From Adineta steineri (lineage: Eukaryota; Rotifera; Eurotatoria; Adinetida; Adinetidae): a DNA stretch of 64,000 bases. Shown in pieces: positions 48,001-60,782 of the stretch. Position numbers and translations under genes: made by a program. The notes beneath the pieces were generated by a model. It was not told where the DNA came from, did not search any database, and saw only the letters and a program-made list of their open reading frames with translations. The stretch's first letter is position 1, and each line of letters begins with the position of its first letter. The stretch covers positions 25,984-89,983 of the forward strand of contig CAJNOI010000181.1 in NCBI GenBank assembly GCA_905250115.1, in the 5' to 3' direction.

Positions 48001-51000
48001 ATGCTGATACTAAATATTTGCTATTATATGTTAATTTAATTGATGTTATTAATCCTGCATGACCTAAAAATTGATAATAAATAGAAGAATATATTTTGTA
48101 AAAAGAAAAAAGAATATTAAAATTTACTAGTAAATTTTTTGACAAGTTTTTTTGATGGTATATGATACATTGCAATTTCATTTTGTCGTGTTGCACAAAA
48201 AACATGTTGATTAAATGTTGTTGGAGTTATTTTATAAACATAATCATTACATGGTAAAATTGTTATTGTCATTGGTGGAATTGTTGATATCCATGATGAA
48301 AGTGGTACAAATACAGGTGTATTACATGATTCACACCATTCATGTGCTTGAACATATAAAGATTCAATATGTTCATTATAACGACCTTAAATAGAATCAA
48401 TGAATATATATACGCTATTTTGTGAGTTATCTTACTTTTAATATTTTTTAATCGTAAAATAATTTCTCCTGCAAGTAACATTGGATTAGAAGATATAATA
48501 TTTGTTATAGTTTTTAATGTAGCTTGTACAAGAAGTATATCAGCATCAAGTATATTACTACAGATTATATCAAATTCCCAAAGCAATTGTTCAATAGATA
48601 GACCATGAATTTTTGATAATAAATATTCAAAACAACATAATGTGTATTCTTTTAAACGATCAATATCACCTAAAATAGAAAGATATTAATTAGATCTTTG
48701 GAATAATATTAATTACCAGAATGCATTAATTGATACCATAATTCACTAAGTCGTCGATAATTATATGCTACTTCAGAATATAGAAGTGGTTGTTGTAAAA
48801 TAAAACGACGACCATTATCACCTCTGAAAAATAAAATAAGAAGTTTTTGAGTCAATTGTGATACGTGAATGAGTACTTGAGATCATCGAGGAACAGAAAA
48901 TGTATTTTAACATACTAAATGCTATAGTATGTAGTTTCTGTAAGAATACTATATGGCAAAAAATCAGTTCATTTAACCGGAAAACTATACTAAAGATAAC
49001 AAAATGTCCTTAAAACATCAATATTTCGTTCTAGAACGATGCGTGTATTCTCTCTGAGTAAAATACAATACATAATCTGTAGTATCAATTTGCTACGAAA
49101 TAATAACAAAACTAGAATTAAAATTCTAGAGAATAATTTATTTATTTATTGAATAATAGATTACATAAGCAGATAGAATGTATGACATGGTTGATGTACT
49201 TTTTTAGATTGGATGTGCCCAGGGGCGCACTGCTCCCCTCTTGCCCTCGACACCTGGGTACGACCCTGGATGTGCCACCGATAGAATTTTGAAACAGTAG
49301 AGGAATATTTATAAAATTTGTAGTATTTCTCAAAGAAAGTATGATTTCCAGGTTCTTGTTTACATTGTCTGTATTTGTAAGAATGAGTGCAAATAGTGCT
49401 CTCGTAAGGTAAAGTAAGCATACAATGTAAACAGCATGTTCTTCCTGTGTACAGATGAGTGGAACTTATTTCAATCGGAAGTGTAAATTAACAAGTTGTC
49501 TTAAACAACATTTCATAATGTATGGTTATTAATCAATTAAATATTAATATCAAATACTTAGATGAATGAACGGCTTGTTGGCTTTTCGCCAATAGGACAT
49601 TTGCCATTGCCGTAAGCACAGCAGATTCTCGTCAACTGTAATAACATAGAATATCTGTGAATAATTAACCTAATACTATTAGAATAAGCATGCCATAGGT
49701 TAAACTCTTCAATAAAGTTATTAGGAAATATTTTTACACATGTGTAATCATATCATGGCGTTGGCAAAATTCAGAATAAAACTACTCTCGTAATCGTTTC
49801 TCATTAATATAATTTATTCTGATAAAAACTTCTTACCTAATTTGAACGTTTCGATTCATATCAATCAATGGTTTTGATTCAATAAAAGCTTCAAGAAAAT
49901 AATTTGCTATATCTCGATGTGCAATACGAATATCTTCAACTCTTTTTAAATATTTCTGTTTCATATGTCGTCGAATAAATGAATGACTCCAGCATATAAC
50001 AACTTTTAAATCAAAATATCTTTCTGTTAACAGTGGACCTAAAGAAATTTTTTTTTTTAAAATATTTTCTTCGTTTTTTTTCTTCTTATCTATTTACCTA
50101 ACATATATTTAATAGCAATCCATAATGATGGTGGAAAACGTAAATACTTTGGTAAATCTTTTGAATAATATTCCAGAAAAAATTCATTATTACATGATAA
50201 TATATCAAGTAATTCAATTTCACTGATTGCTGATTGAGATGAACTAATATAATTAAATATAAATGAACATATTTTTGAACCAAATTTTTGTTCACAATGA
50301 TCTTTAAAATAAAATTAAATTAAAAAAATATATATAAATTTTTCGCTTACCAATATAATTATTAAGTATATTATCAAGATTAAAATCTATCGAAGCAACT
50401 TTCTTTTTTTCTAATGATAAATAATCTAAATAACTTTCATTTAAAATAAGTCGAAGAATATAAAACATTTGTGATTGTTTATCTAATTGTTGATAGATAG
50501 ATTTTGATAATGTTTGTATAACTGAATCTGTTATATGTCGTTGAATTAAATTTAATTCAGATTTTATAAATAATGTTAAATCAGATAAATTTATTGTTTC
50601 ACTTGTAAATGGTAATTCAATTAAACAATTTTCTTTTTCAATTTTTTCAATCATTTCACGTATTGGAATTTCATATGAAGATGATGAATGAATACTTCGA
50701 CCAACAGATAATATCACGTATACCTATAAAAATACATTTCAAAGTTGTTAGATGTTTCCATAATATTTCCTAGAGAATGTATAGCTTCTCACTGTTTAAT
50801 AGAACATTGAAAGTCTATGTAACTGTTTCTCAAGCAGGTGTAAACATATAACCTACGATGCATAAGTATTCATAGAAACGCCGAAGCCTAGTTTTTTCAT
50901 TCACTGATAGGACAAAGCGTTTTCTTTAAAATATAGATTTTGAATCTAATTTAGCATACAGCTTATAACAGAAAAACTGGCAATTAGTGTTAAAATCAAA

Positions 51001-54000
51001 GTCTGTAGATTTCATGATTTTCAGAGAAAGTTCTCAAAGAAAGTTTAAATATGCAGCTTCTCAATCGCTACAAGAATATGTATGAAACATTTGAAAAAGA
51101 CATTTCATAGTATTCCTGAATGACAAAACACGGAATGCATACAAAAGCACTTAGGACTAGTCTTGATAAGTCGAGAGAACTACATTTATTTGATTTTAAA
51201 GTTTCAATATTGTTCTAAAGCATTCAAAGACACCAGAGATAGGATATGAAAGAATTTCTAATTTTTCCTTGATCACAGGCCACTTTTAGCGAGTTTAAAA
51301 AATCTAAAGGAATTCTAGTACTTTTTGTTTGTACACAGTAAATTTTGATGCCTATGCATCATAGGTTACACTGACATCTTATAGATCTTTCTTCTTTTTT
51401 TTAGAAGATGGAAAAAAAAGTATGGTGCCACTATTCTATTGACCTTGTTTTGGTTTACGAACAATTATTTATCTGACGTAAACATGCATCACACTAAAAC
51501 TACTTCGTACTTGTATTTTTGTTTGTTAGCATAGACAAACAAATATTTAAAATAACCAAAGGGGATTTTTCAACGTTAGATGATTTGAGTTCTAACTCTA
51601 TATTTTCGTCATCTATGAATATGAAAACATTTATATTACTTTTGGTGGAAGTAATTGAAGTAATGTTTGATAAAATGTATTACATGATATATGTTGACTT
51701 TGTAATGTTATATCTTCAATTCCATCAATCATTAATATAAATGGTTTTTGATTTTTTGATAAATTTTTTAAAATAGTTTGATAATATTCAATACGATTAG
51801 TTTGTTGATCAATATTTCCTACTGAGGCATTTTGTAATAAACCCATTTGTGTACATATTGATGAAAATATTTCACTAAGTTGACGTGATTTTGATGTTAA
51901 ATTAACATATCTTATTATACATTGTACATTTTTTCCTAATGTATTTATAAGATATTGAACTATTTTTGTTGATAATAAAGTTTTTCCTGATGCACGACTA
52001 CCAAATATCATATATGGATAATGTTCAGTTGTATTAGCTAATGTTAACCATTGTTTAAATGAATAATTATTCTCAATAAAATGTTCTAAACCAAGACATG
52101 TATTTGTCAAAGTTTTTGTATAATATGTTAAATGCATAAGATTTTCATTATATAAAATTTGTTGAGATGGTTTTAAATGATGTAATATTGATAAATCAAT
52201 TGAACGTTCATATAATGATTTAATACGAAGAAATATCGAAGCATTTAATGTACGTAAATATCGTTGATAATCCGAATCATTCGACTGAAAATCTCCATTA
52301 TCTTTCCATGGAATATTTAGTATTGTTCGATTATCATCATTTTTTAAATCATTATTATCATTATTTGAAAATTTATTAACAACAGATTCACGAAAACGTT
52401 TTAATTTTTCTTGACGTATTTTATCTAAACGTCCACCAGCAAGTGTATCAATAAAATATTCATTACCCTTACTCTTTTCATTTAAACCTTTGAATAGAAA
52501 GAAGAAATATTGTCATAAATAATTAGTATGAACTTTAAATAGAAATTTATATATATGTGAGAGTTAATTTGTCTTATTTAAGAAATGATACTTCTTTTGT
52601 TCGATAAGATCTTATAATAAAAAGAATTTTTATTAATGATATATCTAGCTGAGATTATTTTCAAATACAAAGAGATAAAAGATTTGTAAGCTATTGTCAA
52701 GTTGTATTCCAGGACTCTTAAGAGGATGAGGTTTTTTTTGTAAACATTCTGTAAGTCTTTTTTTTCTTCATTGACAGAAAAGATTTTTTTATTATCAAAG
52801 GATTTAGTTGTTATGATTAACCTGACCTTTAATTATAGAATACTCTTTTGCATTGAAACGGAAAACATATGATCTTTAAATTTATGTATAATTATATCAA
52901 TGAAGAAAATATATGTGTAGAGATTTTAAAGTATTTTTATCTCTATTTAATCATGATTATATGACAATGGTGCTATTTGCTTTTCTAAAACTCGTAAAAC
53001 ATGTCTCAAGAGACAATATATATATATAATAGAATCGTTATTGAATGTATATTAGAAATGAGAATCTAATTAATATTGTAAGACGATCCAAATAAGATGT
53101 TACAATATAATACAAGCCTCTTTTTTTTATTTTTAATCATAGACATTCAAGATGAAAAATCATCATCTTATTTTTCTTCTTCATTCATAAAATAATTAGT
53201 ATAATTATATGAAAGAGTAAATAACATACCATCAAATTGCCTTAAAACACACATACAACCAGATGAAGATAATTTTGTTGAATAATTAAATAACATTTCT
53301 ACACTCGAGAGTAATGGAATATCATACATTGATTTAACATTCGATTTTTCATATTGAACACTTAGAAATAAATCAACTAAAGTTATATAAGCTTCATTCC
53401 ATTCAAGATTTTCATGTGTATTTAAATCATATGTTGATAATGATCGTGATGAAACATTTGTAGAATTTTCATCAGGATCTTTTAATTTATAAATCGATGG
53501 TGACAGTTTATCATCTAATACATACCATCGTTCAAGTGGTTTAACATCTATAGAAAAAAATCATCAATTGAAACTTTTTTTTTGTAATCGAAATTTACCT
53601 TTGCCTAAATCAGCTGCTGAATTTTTAATATTATTAAAATCTGTAGTTGATAATTCAATTGGTAAAACAATTTGTCCATATTTATTACCAATAAAATTTA
53701 ATAAAAAAAGTCCAGTTGATGTTTCATAAGCATTTTGTATTTCTTTCATATAACGTAATATATGATATGGATTTTTTGATATATCAAAATCCCAATTTAA
53801 ATTACAATCAATAAAATAAACATAAATACCTTGTGTTAAAAAATATTGTTGTAATTTTGGTAAAGTTTCTGTTACTAACAGATCACGTTCAATATCAAAT
53901 TCTAAAACAAAAAAAAATAGATTTTTACAAACTGTTTGTAAGTTGTATTTTTCTTACCATTTTTATTCGATATAACAAGAATTTTAATTTGATTCCAAAT

Positions 54001-54102
54001 TATTTTCGGTAATTGATTACCAGTCAATAATACTTTCCCTTGTATTACATTTGTATAAACATCTGTACTGTTATTATTATTATTAATAGGCTCTGACACC
54101 AT
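45004..54102 (-). CDS. NACHT and WD40-repeat protein (NWD1/NWD2-like)
   Basis: Large gene with more than 20 exons from ATG 54102 (MVSEPINNNNNSTDV). The N-terminus reads IKILVISNKN/EFDIERDLLVTETL, then LPKLQQYFLTQGIYVYFIDC and LFLLNFIGNKYGQIVLP, as in vertebrate NWD2. A NACHT-type ATPase follows: YMIFGSRASGKTLLSTKIVQ (Walker A), FILMIDGIEDI (Walker B), and LLPPK|VYVILSV across a 0.9-kb intron. Helical winged-helix-like segments come next, then many WD40 repeats (for example TVSHNNEHIVTGSRDRLIIV, LTYNSKYLVSASLDRTIKLF). The last local exon ends in QVVVEPIL at a strong donor. Such STAND proteins act as signalling switches; this one's role is unknown. A TTTTTTTTAG acceptor lies 1 nt before the ATG. 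Introns at ~48836-49835, ~50730-51640 and ~52495-53226 are very long for this genome. Confidence 0.8.
49207..49290. repeat. GC-rich repeat fragment in a NACHT-WD40 intron
   Basis: The words GATGTGCCCAGGGGCG and CCCTGGATGTGCCACC lie in an otherwise AT-rich intron, with an internal CCTGGGTACGACCC. It looks like a truncated GC-rich MITE similar in style to the one at 27523. Ends are not clearly inverted, so only a fragment is claimed. Confidence 0.4.
49581..49773 (-). mobile_element. MITE with GAATTTCGCCAATA ends, copy 2
   Basis: 193 bp, inverted relative to copy 1 at 25034-25274. One end reads TTTTCGCCAATAGGACAT (49583-49600); the other reads TTGGCAAAATTC (49761-49772). On the minus strand the body matches copy 1 over several blocks (GATTACA, CTAATAACTTTATTGA, ATGCTTATTCT, TATTAGGTTAATT). 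The ends are more decayed and the central part is shorter. It lies in an intron of the NACHT-WD40 gene. Confidence 0.72.
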
Positions 54103-56751
54103 TCTAAAAAAACATATAACAAAAAATTTATTACTCGTATCATTAATTATATAGCCATTTTATCTCTCGAACTTTGAACTATTATCATATTAGAAAAAAA
54201 AAGTTAATAGCAAAAAAATACTAAAGTAATGTTGAACTATTTTTCAAGATTGATGATCAACAATGTATGAGTAGTACTCATTCAAGTAGATTTATAGACT
54301 ATTAGTTCTCTTCTGATAGCTAATATTAGAAAAAATGAATCTAATGATGTCTATTTTTAAAAAAATTCTAGTGCTTTTAGACTCTTCTTTAGTATGATGT
54401 ATTATACGATAGTCTTTTTCTTAGTTAATAGTATCTGATAGATCTAAAGTATATTATCATCAAGCTGCCAAAAAAAATCTAGAATGACACATTGTCATTC
54501 TCTTATATCTACGAACGGAAATGAGAAGAATGAAATCTAGTAAGCAAGAAAATAGGTTTTGTTTATAAGTATATATATATATATATATAGAATCAGTATT
54601 TATGGATAATATCAATGATTGTCTATTTATTAGATATTTATCATTTATTCTCTTTATCTAAATCTGTCAACTAATCTTTTCTCTATAATTCGAGCTACAC
54701 TATGTCTCTAGAGACATTACTTACATGAACCCTATGCTCTATAGTAAAGCTAGGATATTTTATTATATACGGAAAATTTATAAAAAATAATAAGAAAATT
54801 AGTTAACCAAATCAACAAATGATGTTTTTAGTTAATTTTAAAAATAGAATTTAGATAAATATACTTTATTATAACTTATAACTTCTGACTTTCATTTACT
54901 TCTCCTCCTTCTTTTCTTATTGACATGCCTCTCTCTCCCTGTCTCTCTATCTCCTTTCATTCTTTTTTTTTTGAACACGTCTAATATTTGTCGCCCTTAT
55001 TTTTTTTTCATTACTAACATCGCTGGCACTCTGCTGATAAGTAGCAAGAGTGAGAGAAAGCATAAGCTCTAATGTGAAGACAAAGTAGGCGTTTTTTTTA
55101 TCGCATGTTCTAGTAACATCGAACATTTTTCTTGCAATTCTTCTCTTTTTTTTCTGACGTCGACAGATGAAAGTAGACGGCAACAGAAAAGTTCAAATGC
55201 TCACTAGCTCTTACGAACATCATGCAATAAACTACTGGAAACCGACTGTGCGTGTTAAAATAAGTTTTTGCTTTCTTTTCTTGTTCTCTATCGGAACTAT
55301 CATAGTCTAGTTAGAAGTAATAGAAGAGGAAAAAACGCGAGAGAGGCACTAACATTATTATCATCATCATCATCCTCATCTCTTTTTCGTCAACCGATTA
55401 TAATAACACAATATGATTCGATTAATAATTTCAAAGCATTTTTGATGTTATTACAAGTAGAATCACTGTTGCAACACAGTGCTGTCAAGCGTGAGAAAGA
55501 AAAGAAAAGACATGTAATTAACATCACAAAAAAGTTATTTATATTCATTATTATCATCAAAAAAATTTTCAAGCAGTTGGTCTTATTTCCATATCGTTCT
55601 ATAAAAAATATTAAGAATAGATATTTTTTTTTTTAAAAAAAAAGAACAAACTTAATATATAATAAATGATCTATACCGGAATATATTATATCTATATTTC
55701 TGTTAATAGTGTGCAAGCATGCAGTAGAATAATATTCTTTTCATAACACGCAAAGCACGTTCTTATCCATTGTATTGATTAGTATGATTGTTAAGAATAA
55801 CCCAATACTTCTTATATTTTGCATGTGTATGTGTGTTTAGATGCAACGGAAGCTAATCGAGTGTAAGCAAGACAGACAGAAAAACCGGAAGACTTGAAGC
55901 ATTAGTGATTGAAATGATAATATGCATGAATGAAATTTCTTTTATTCATTAAGTAAAAGAAAAAAACAAAAACTCAGCATATACAAATGAATATTTTAAG
56001 AATATAATTAAAATATAATCATTTACTGTTTCATTAAGCATAGCAAATTAATCTCAACAGGAGTATTTGTAAAGTGTAATTAACATGTTTTTATCAGAAT
56101 ATGACTTACATCTAATAATAATGTATTGGTGAATAATTCCCTATTTTTATTCAACATGATAAAAATATTAATTTGAATATTTCTGTTGCTACAAAAACAA
56201 ATATATAGATAATGTAGTTTATGTCATATTGATATACCTATCATTAAAATTAAACATGTTAGTGTAATTCCTATGAGATAAAAATATGAATGTCATATGA
56301 GTACTAATTAAAATTATGTATAAAACAGTATTAATAATATCCTAATTTATGTATGTCAGAATATAATTCGAAAAATAACATAGTCTATATGAATATATCT
56401 TGAAATTTATGTTTACAAAAGCCATCAATTGTTTTATTTATAATAATATTATTTGTATTGGTATTCATAAATAGATTCTTCCTATGTGATAATGATACAA
56501 ATCTAATCAATATTAATCTTATTTGTATTACAAAATAGACATTGACTAATAAAACATCTGTGTAAATATATTCAATTCTAAGATTTAGTTATGAAGTACA
56601 TATGGAATATCTCAAGAAAATTAATCTCATATCATTAGAAATATAAACTCTTTTGCTATACAGATGTAAATAATCATATATATATTTTTCTTCTTCTTTT
56701 TACAATTTGAGCAAAATAAAAGCTATATTCATTGTCTTTTGTTCATTTTTT
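54103..56751. other. Gene-free AT-rich stretch
   Basis: 2.6 kb between the NACHT-WD40 start and the small membrane-protein stop. It contains a TA dinucleotide run (about 54570-54590), pyrimidine-rich patches (54900-54960) and poly-A/T runs. Open frames at 54947-55183 (minus) and 55268-55636 (plus) are low-complexity and unsupported. No RNA gene was recognised. Confidence 0.45.
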
Positions 56752-57192
56752 TTATTGTTTACGACAATATCGAATAATACATAGTAGAGTACCAGATAAG
56801 ATGAATAAACCGGAAAGACTACCAGTAACAATCCATACATATGGTGATGTTGATCCAACACAATTAGCTTTATGTACTGAACATCTTTTTGATGGTGGTT
56901 TAGGTGATACAAATGATAAAGTATAAATCCATGCATCACGTATAGGATCAATAGTAAGATCAAAATGACAATTATAACAATCAATTGTTTGATTTAAATA
57001 ATGTTTATCAATACTAATATCAGTTGTATAAGTAAAAGATACTTTTAATGGATATTGACATTCTCTTGATACTGAAATATTGAAATGAACGTTATCACTA
57101 TCACAAGTTGAATCAATAATACATAAATCACATGCATTACATTGATTATAAACAATAGAAAATACTACGAATAAAAGAATGGTTTTTATCAT
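56752..57192 (-). CDS. Small secreted/type I membrane protein
   Basis: 146 residues in a single exon from ATG 57192. A clear signal peptide (MIKTILLFVVFSIVYNQCNA) is followed by a ~100-residue ectodomain with eight Cys (CDLCIIDSTC, CQYP, DCYNCHF, KRCSVHKANC) and N-glycosylation sequons (NIS, NQT). A C-terminal transmembrane helix (VWIVTGSLSGLFILSGTLLC) ends in IIRYCRKQ. The frame is open upstream to ATG 57315, but that would bury the signal peptide, so 57192 is chosen. I do not recognise the family. The even number of Cys suggests a disulfide-bonded extracellular module, probably a cell-surface protein. Confidence 0.68.
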   Translation of the reverse strand: MIKTILLFVVFSIVYNQCNACDLCIIDSTCDSDNVHFNISVSRECQYPLKVSFTYTTDISIDKHYLNQTIDCYNCHFDLTIDPIRDAWIYTLSFVSPKPPSKRCSVHKANCVGSTSPYVWIVTGSLSGLFILSGTLLCIIRYCRKQ

Positions 57193-58377
57193 AATAAAAT
57201 TTTCATATAAATGTGTTTTGACTTTAGTTTTTTGAATCTTTTGTTTTGCTCTTCTTATCTTAACTGAAGAACAGAACGATATGTTCTGCATTGTAAGTGT
57301 TTTTTTTGTACTCATAATCAGTTAGATATGTATTACATCATTATCAACTCAAAGTTTGTTTTTTTGATAAATAGTCAATAGTCATTTTTAATTTTCAATT
57401 CTTATAAATAAACACGTTTTATTCGAAAACAAAATATACCACAAGATGCAGTGTGAAAAGCTCTACAGTCTGCACTGTAACACTTACTTCAATTGTATAC
57501 TTTTTGTTTTTAAGAAAACGCAAAACTGTGTGCAACCAAAACTTTAAAGTTGCTTCGAGACCATAGTATTTTACGTCGAGGTTTATACACAATTGACATA
57601 AATTAGAATTTACAATATAGATTGTAAGGCGCTTCATGCTGCATCATATGGTATATCCTGTTTTTTTAATAAAACGCATTAAGATATGAAATACAAAGTG
57701 TGAACCACAGGTGGCTTACATCGCCTCGGAAGGGATATTATTTGTGATAGATAAAATATGTATAAACATACATTTTTTCGAGATATCGTTATGGAATTTA
57801 TATAGAAATATTCTATACAATTCGTTTTAAAATTTATACTATATCAATGTTAGTCAAACATAACATCTCGTTCAATTCATCAAACTATCCGATTACTAAC
57901 TATTAAATCTATTTATATATTCATCATATGATACTTCTATGATTTATTTAATTATTCCTTTTATTTAAACACAATATCATCGGAAGGAAAAAAAAATGTA
58001 TAAATATTCACAATAAAAACAACAACAAAAAAATGCATACAATGAAATACATGCAATAATATACAACAAAAAATAATCTGCATGATTAATTATACAATTG
58101 AATAGAAGACGACTACAATGGTGAGAGTAACAGTAAAACGAACTGTTCGATTAAAATAGATATAGAGAAAATTCCTGATAAATTAAAATGCTTCATATGA
58201 CAAATAAATTCTTTTCATAGAAAATCATTTACAAGACATATAAGTATGTATATATATAGAGAGAGAAAGAAATAGATATAGATTTTATCGCTAAATAATA
58301 AATGCATATGCTATATAATCATTAGGATCTGTTCTAAAAAATACTCAACAAAAAAAAAGAAGACGATTTTAATATTA
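57193..58377. other. Gene-free AT-rich stretch
   Basis: Between the small membrane protein and the AF10 stop. The short open frame at 57419-57637 (minus) lacks family resemblance. A GA-rich run lies near 58255-58275. It holds promoter and 3' flank sequence of neighbours; nothing specific is seen. Confidence 0.42.
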
Positions 58378-60594
58378 TTATTCAAATGGTGGATATGAAC
58401 GTATAATAGATTGTTCAGATAGTGATATTGCGTTTGCTCCTGGAAAATTTGCGTAACCAAAATTCTATTGAAAAAGTATATTTTATATTCTAGATATAAT
58501 TAATAAAAATGATTTACAGATATATTCCATGTTGGTGCAAATAATTGTGGACCATTCGTTGTAAGAATTTGTGAAAGAAGTTCCAAACTAAGACCATTCG
58601 TTGGTGGTAGTGGTGGTGGTGGTGGTGGTATTCGTTCATTTTTTATCATTGTATATGGATTTATTGATTCATAGGGTAAAGATGATGACGATGAAGTTGA
58701 ATGATTTGAAAAATAATCAATTTCCGATGAAGTCATTTGTGTTAGTTTTCGTTGATTTTCAATATTTGGTGATTTACTTGTTTTAATTATAGATTGATGA
58801 TGATGATTTATTGGAAGACGTGGTACATCATTAGTTGTATCATTAATTGGTATAATTTCTGAAAGTTTACGACGTAAATTAGAATTTGTAACACGTAAAG
58901 AATCTCGTCGATGTTTAAGTTCATCAATTTTTTTTTGTAAACTTGCATTTTCAGATTTAAATTGATATAAACATGATAATAATGATGAAACATCATGTGG
59001 CATTGTTTGTTGAAGTAAAAAATCACTTGTTGATTCCCATTCTTGTTCAAGAAATTCTTCTAATGTTTGAGGTGTAGATAAACGTTGTTGTTGTTGTTCC
59101 GTTGTTGAAGAATTTGTTAATGGTCGACGAGGATAAAAATTAATATGAATTCGATCATTTTTTTCTTGAGGTTCTTCAGTTTTTACAGGTAAAGAAGTAT
59201 TAATTTGTTTTTCTTGTGTTACAAGTGTTTTCTTTGGAGGACGACCAACAGGTCTTGGACCACCTTCATTCGAATGTTGACGTTTTTTTCTTAATTGTTC
59301 ATCTTTATTAATTTGAGGTTTTCTGATTATTGGATAATCAATATCATTCTCTTCAGTTCTAATAGAAAAAATTTTAAATTACAAAAAAACAAATATCAAA
59401 TTTACTTGATTTTTGGAGTTACAATCTTTTTTTCTAAAACATGAGTATCATCATTTGTACATTTCGATGTTAATAATTGTGGTTCAATATTAGTATTCGA
59501 TGATTTTGTGATATCAGTCGATGGTTGATTTTGATTTGATGATGTTAATGAAGTTCCTTCGTCTTTATTTAATTCAACAAATTGTGAAAGATTCATTAAA
59601 GGATCAACTTGTGATGGATTTTGACTAGTTTCATGGTTTAATTTTTGTTTTGTTACTGCTATTAATGATTTACTAGTTGAATTCTAATATTAAACGAAAA
59701 AAAAGATCAGAAAAATAAATCGAAAATATTTTATTTACATGTTTCTGATCTGATGATTTGTATCGAAATGGGGGTATTTGTCTCAGAAATTTCTAAAAAA
59801 AAGATAAATATTTTGATTATTAATTGTTTTGTTTTATATTTTGTCTTACTGAAAATTTCGGTTGATGTTGTTCACAATAAATTGGATATTGACAATTATT
59901 TTTTCTTACATCTTCGTATAATAAGCCAGCTTGTTGTGCACATGTAACATGAAATAATTGTGAACAATTTTTAACTGTACATTCGCAACAAGCACCTTTC
60001 ATTGCATGAGAATCTGTACGTCCATTTTTCTTACATAATGAACATATTTGTTGAAAACGTGTTGATGGAATTTCTGATAATATTATTGGTTCCATAGTTG
60101 AATTATTACCAAATGAAACTTCAGGTATATAAAGTGCACATATAACATGTGCCCAACCATCATCAGATGTACGTTTCATTGCCCCTTCAATCGTCGGACA
60201 TAAACGACATGGCTATAAAAAAAAATAACATATTATTAAAAATTTATATAAAACGTTTTTGTTTACTGCTTGAATTTCTCCTGCTTCACATCGACGACAA
60301 TACCAATCACCATCAGGAATTGATACAATTCCATAACATGCTTAATAAATCAATTAGGATTTAAATTATTTTAATTAAGATTTTTTTTTTCTTACCAGTA
60401 TGACAAGCAACTGTACATCCTTTTCCATCACAGTAAACAAGTGCATTATTTGAAAAACCTTGATCATCAGAACAGACACAACAACCACCAACTAATTCTT
60501 CATTATTTATCATCGTTTTATATTGAAAATTATGATTCGTTTTCGAATTTTTATCATATTTATCGATTGACAATACTGCTTTAGAATTTTTCAT
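58378..60594 (-). CDS. MLLT10: AF10/AF17-type PHD finger protein
   Basis: Eight or so exons from ATG 60594 (MKNSKAVLSIDKYDK) to TAA 58378. The N-terminal PHD finger (GGCCVCSDDQGFSNNALVYC, then ACYGIVSIPDGDWYCRRCE), zinc knuckle (CRLCPTIEGAMKRTSDDGWA) and extended PHD (HVICALYIPEVSFG, CSLCKKNGRTDSHAMKGACC, LFHVTCAQQAGLL) form the PZP module that reads histone H3. Near the C-terminus lies the octapeptide/leucine-zipper region (LEEFLEQEWESTSDFLLQQT, SSLLSCLYQFKSENASLQKK) that recruits the H3K79 methyltransferase DOT1L in animals. A GRPPKK AT-hook-like motif lies between, and a Pro run (PPPPPPLPP) after. Vertebrates have AF10 and AF17; a single ancestral-type gene is likely. The start faces MGRN1 at 189 bp. 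Confidence 0.9.
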
Positions 60595-60782
60595 TGAGTA
60601 CAAATAGAACAAAAAAAGGAAACGAACGAGACACTACACTCAGCTGCTTTGTTATGATTCATCATGATAGAGGACGCAACAAATTTTTTCAATGGTTGAT
60701 CAAAGATCATTGGTAAAATATGGTCATGGACAGAATGGATTTAAACAATATCATGTTTGTTTCTTATTTTGGAATTTACTAA
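60595..60782. promoter_or_regulatory. Shared bidirectional upstream region of AF10 and MGRN1
   Basis: 188 bp separate the two divergent start codons. The sequence is moderately AT-rich, with a TTGTTATGATTCATCATGAT stretch near 60650. No TATA box position or factor site is convincing. The region must hold both promoters or the 5' UTRs, because no intron acceptor is close to either ATG. Confidence 0.5.

Noticed and set aside
54570..54590. TA dinucleotide run
   Set aside because: An ordinary microsatellite without flanking element structure; not a meaningful signal.
54947..55636. Two open frames (minus 54947-55183, plus 55268-55636)
   Set aside because: Low-complexity Lys/Arg or Ser runs arising from purine/pyrimidine tracts; no introns or family match.
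57193..57315. N-terminal extension of the small membrane protein to ATG 57315
   Set aside because: It would place a strong signal peptide 41 residues into the protein; the internal ATG 57192 is the likelier start.
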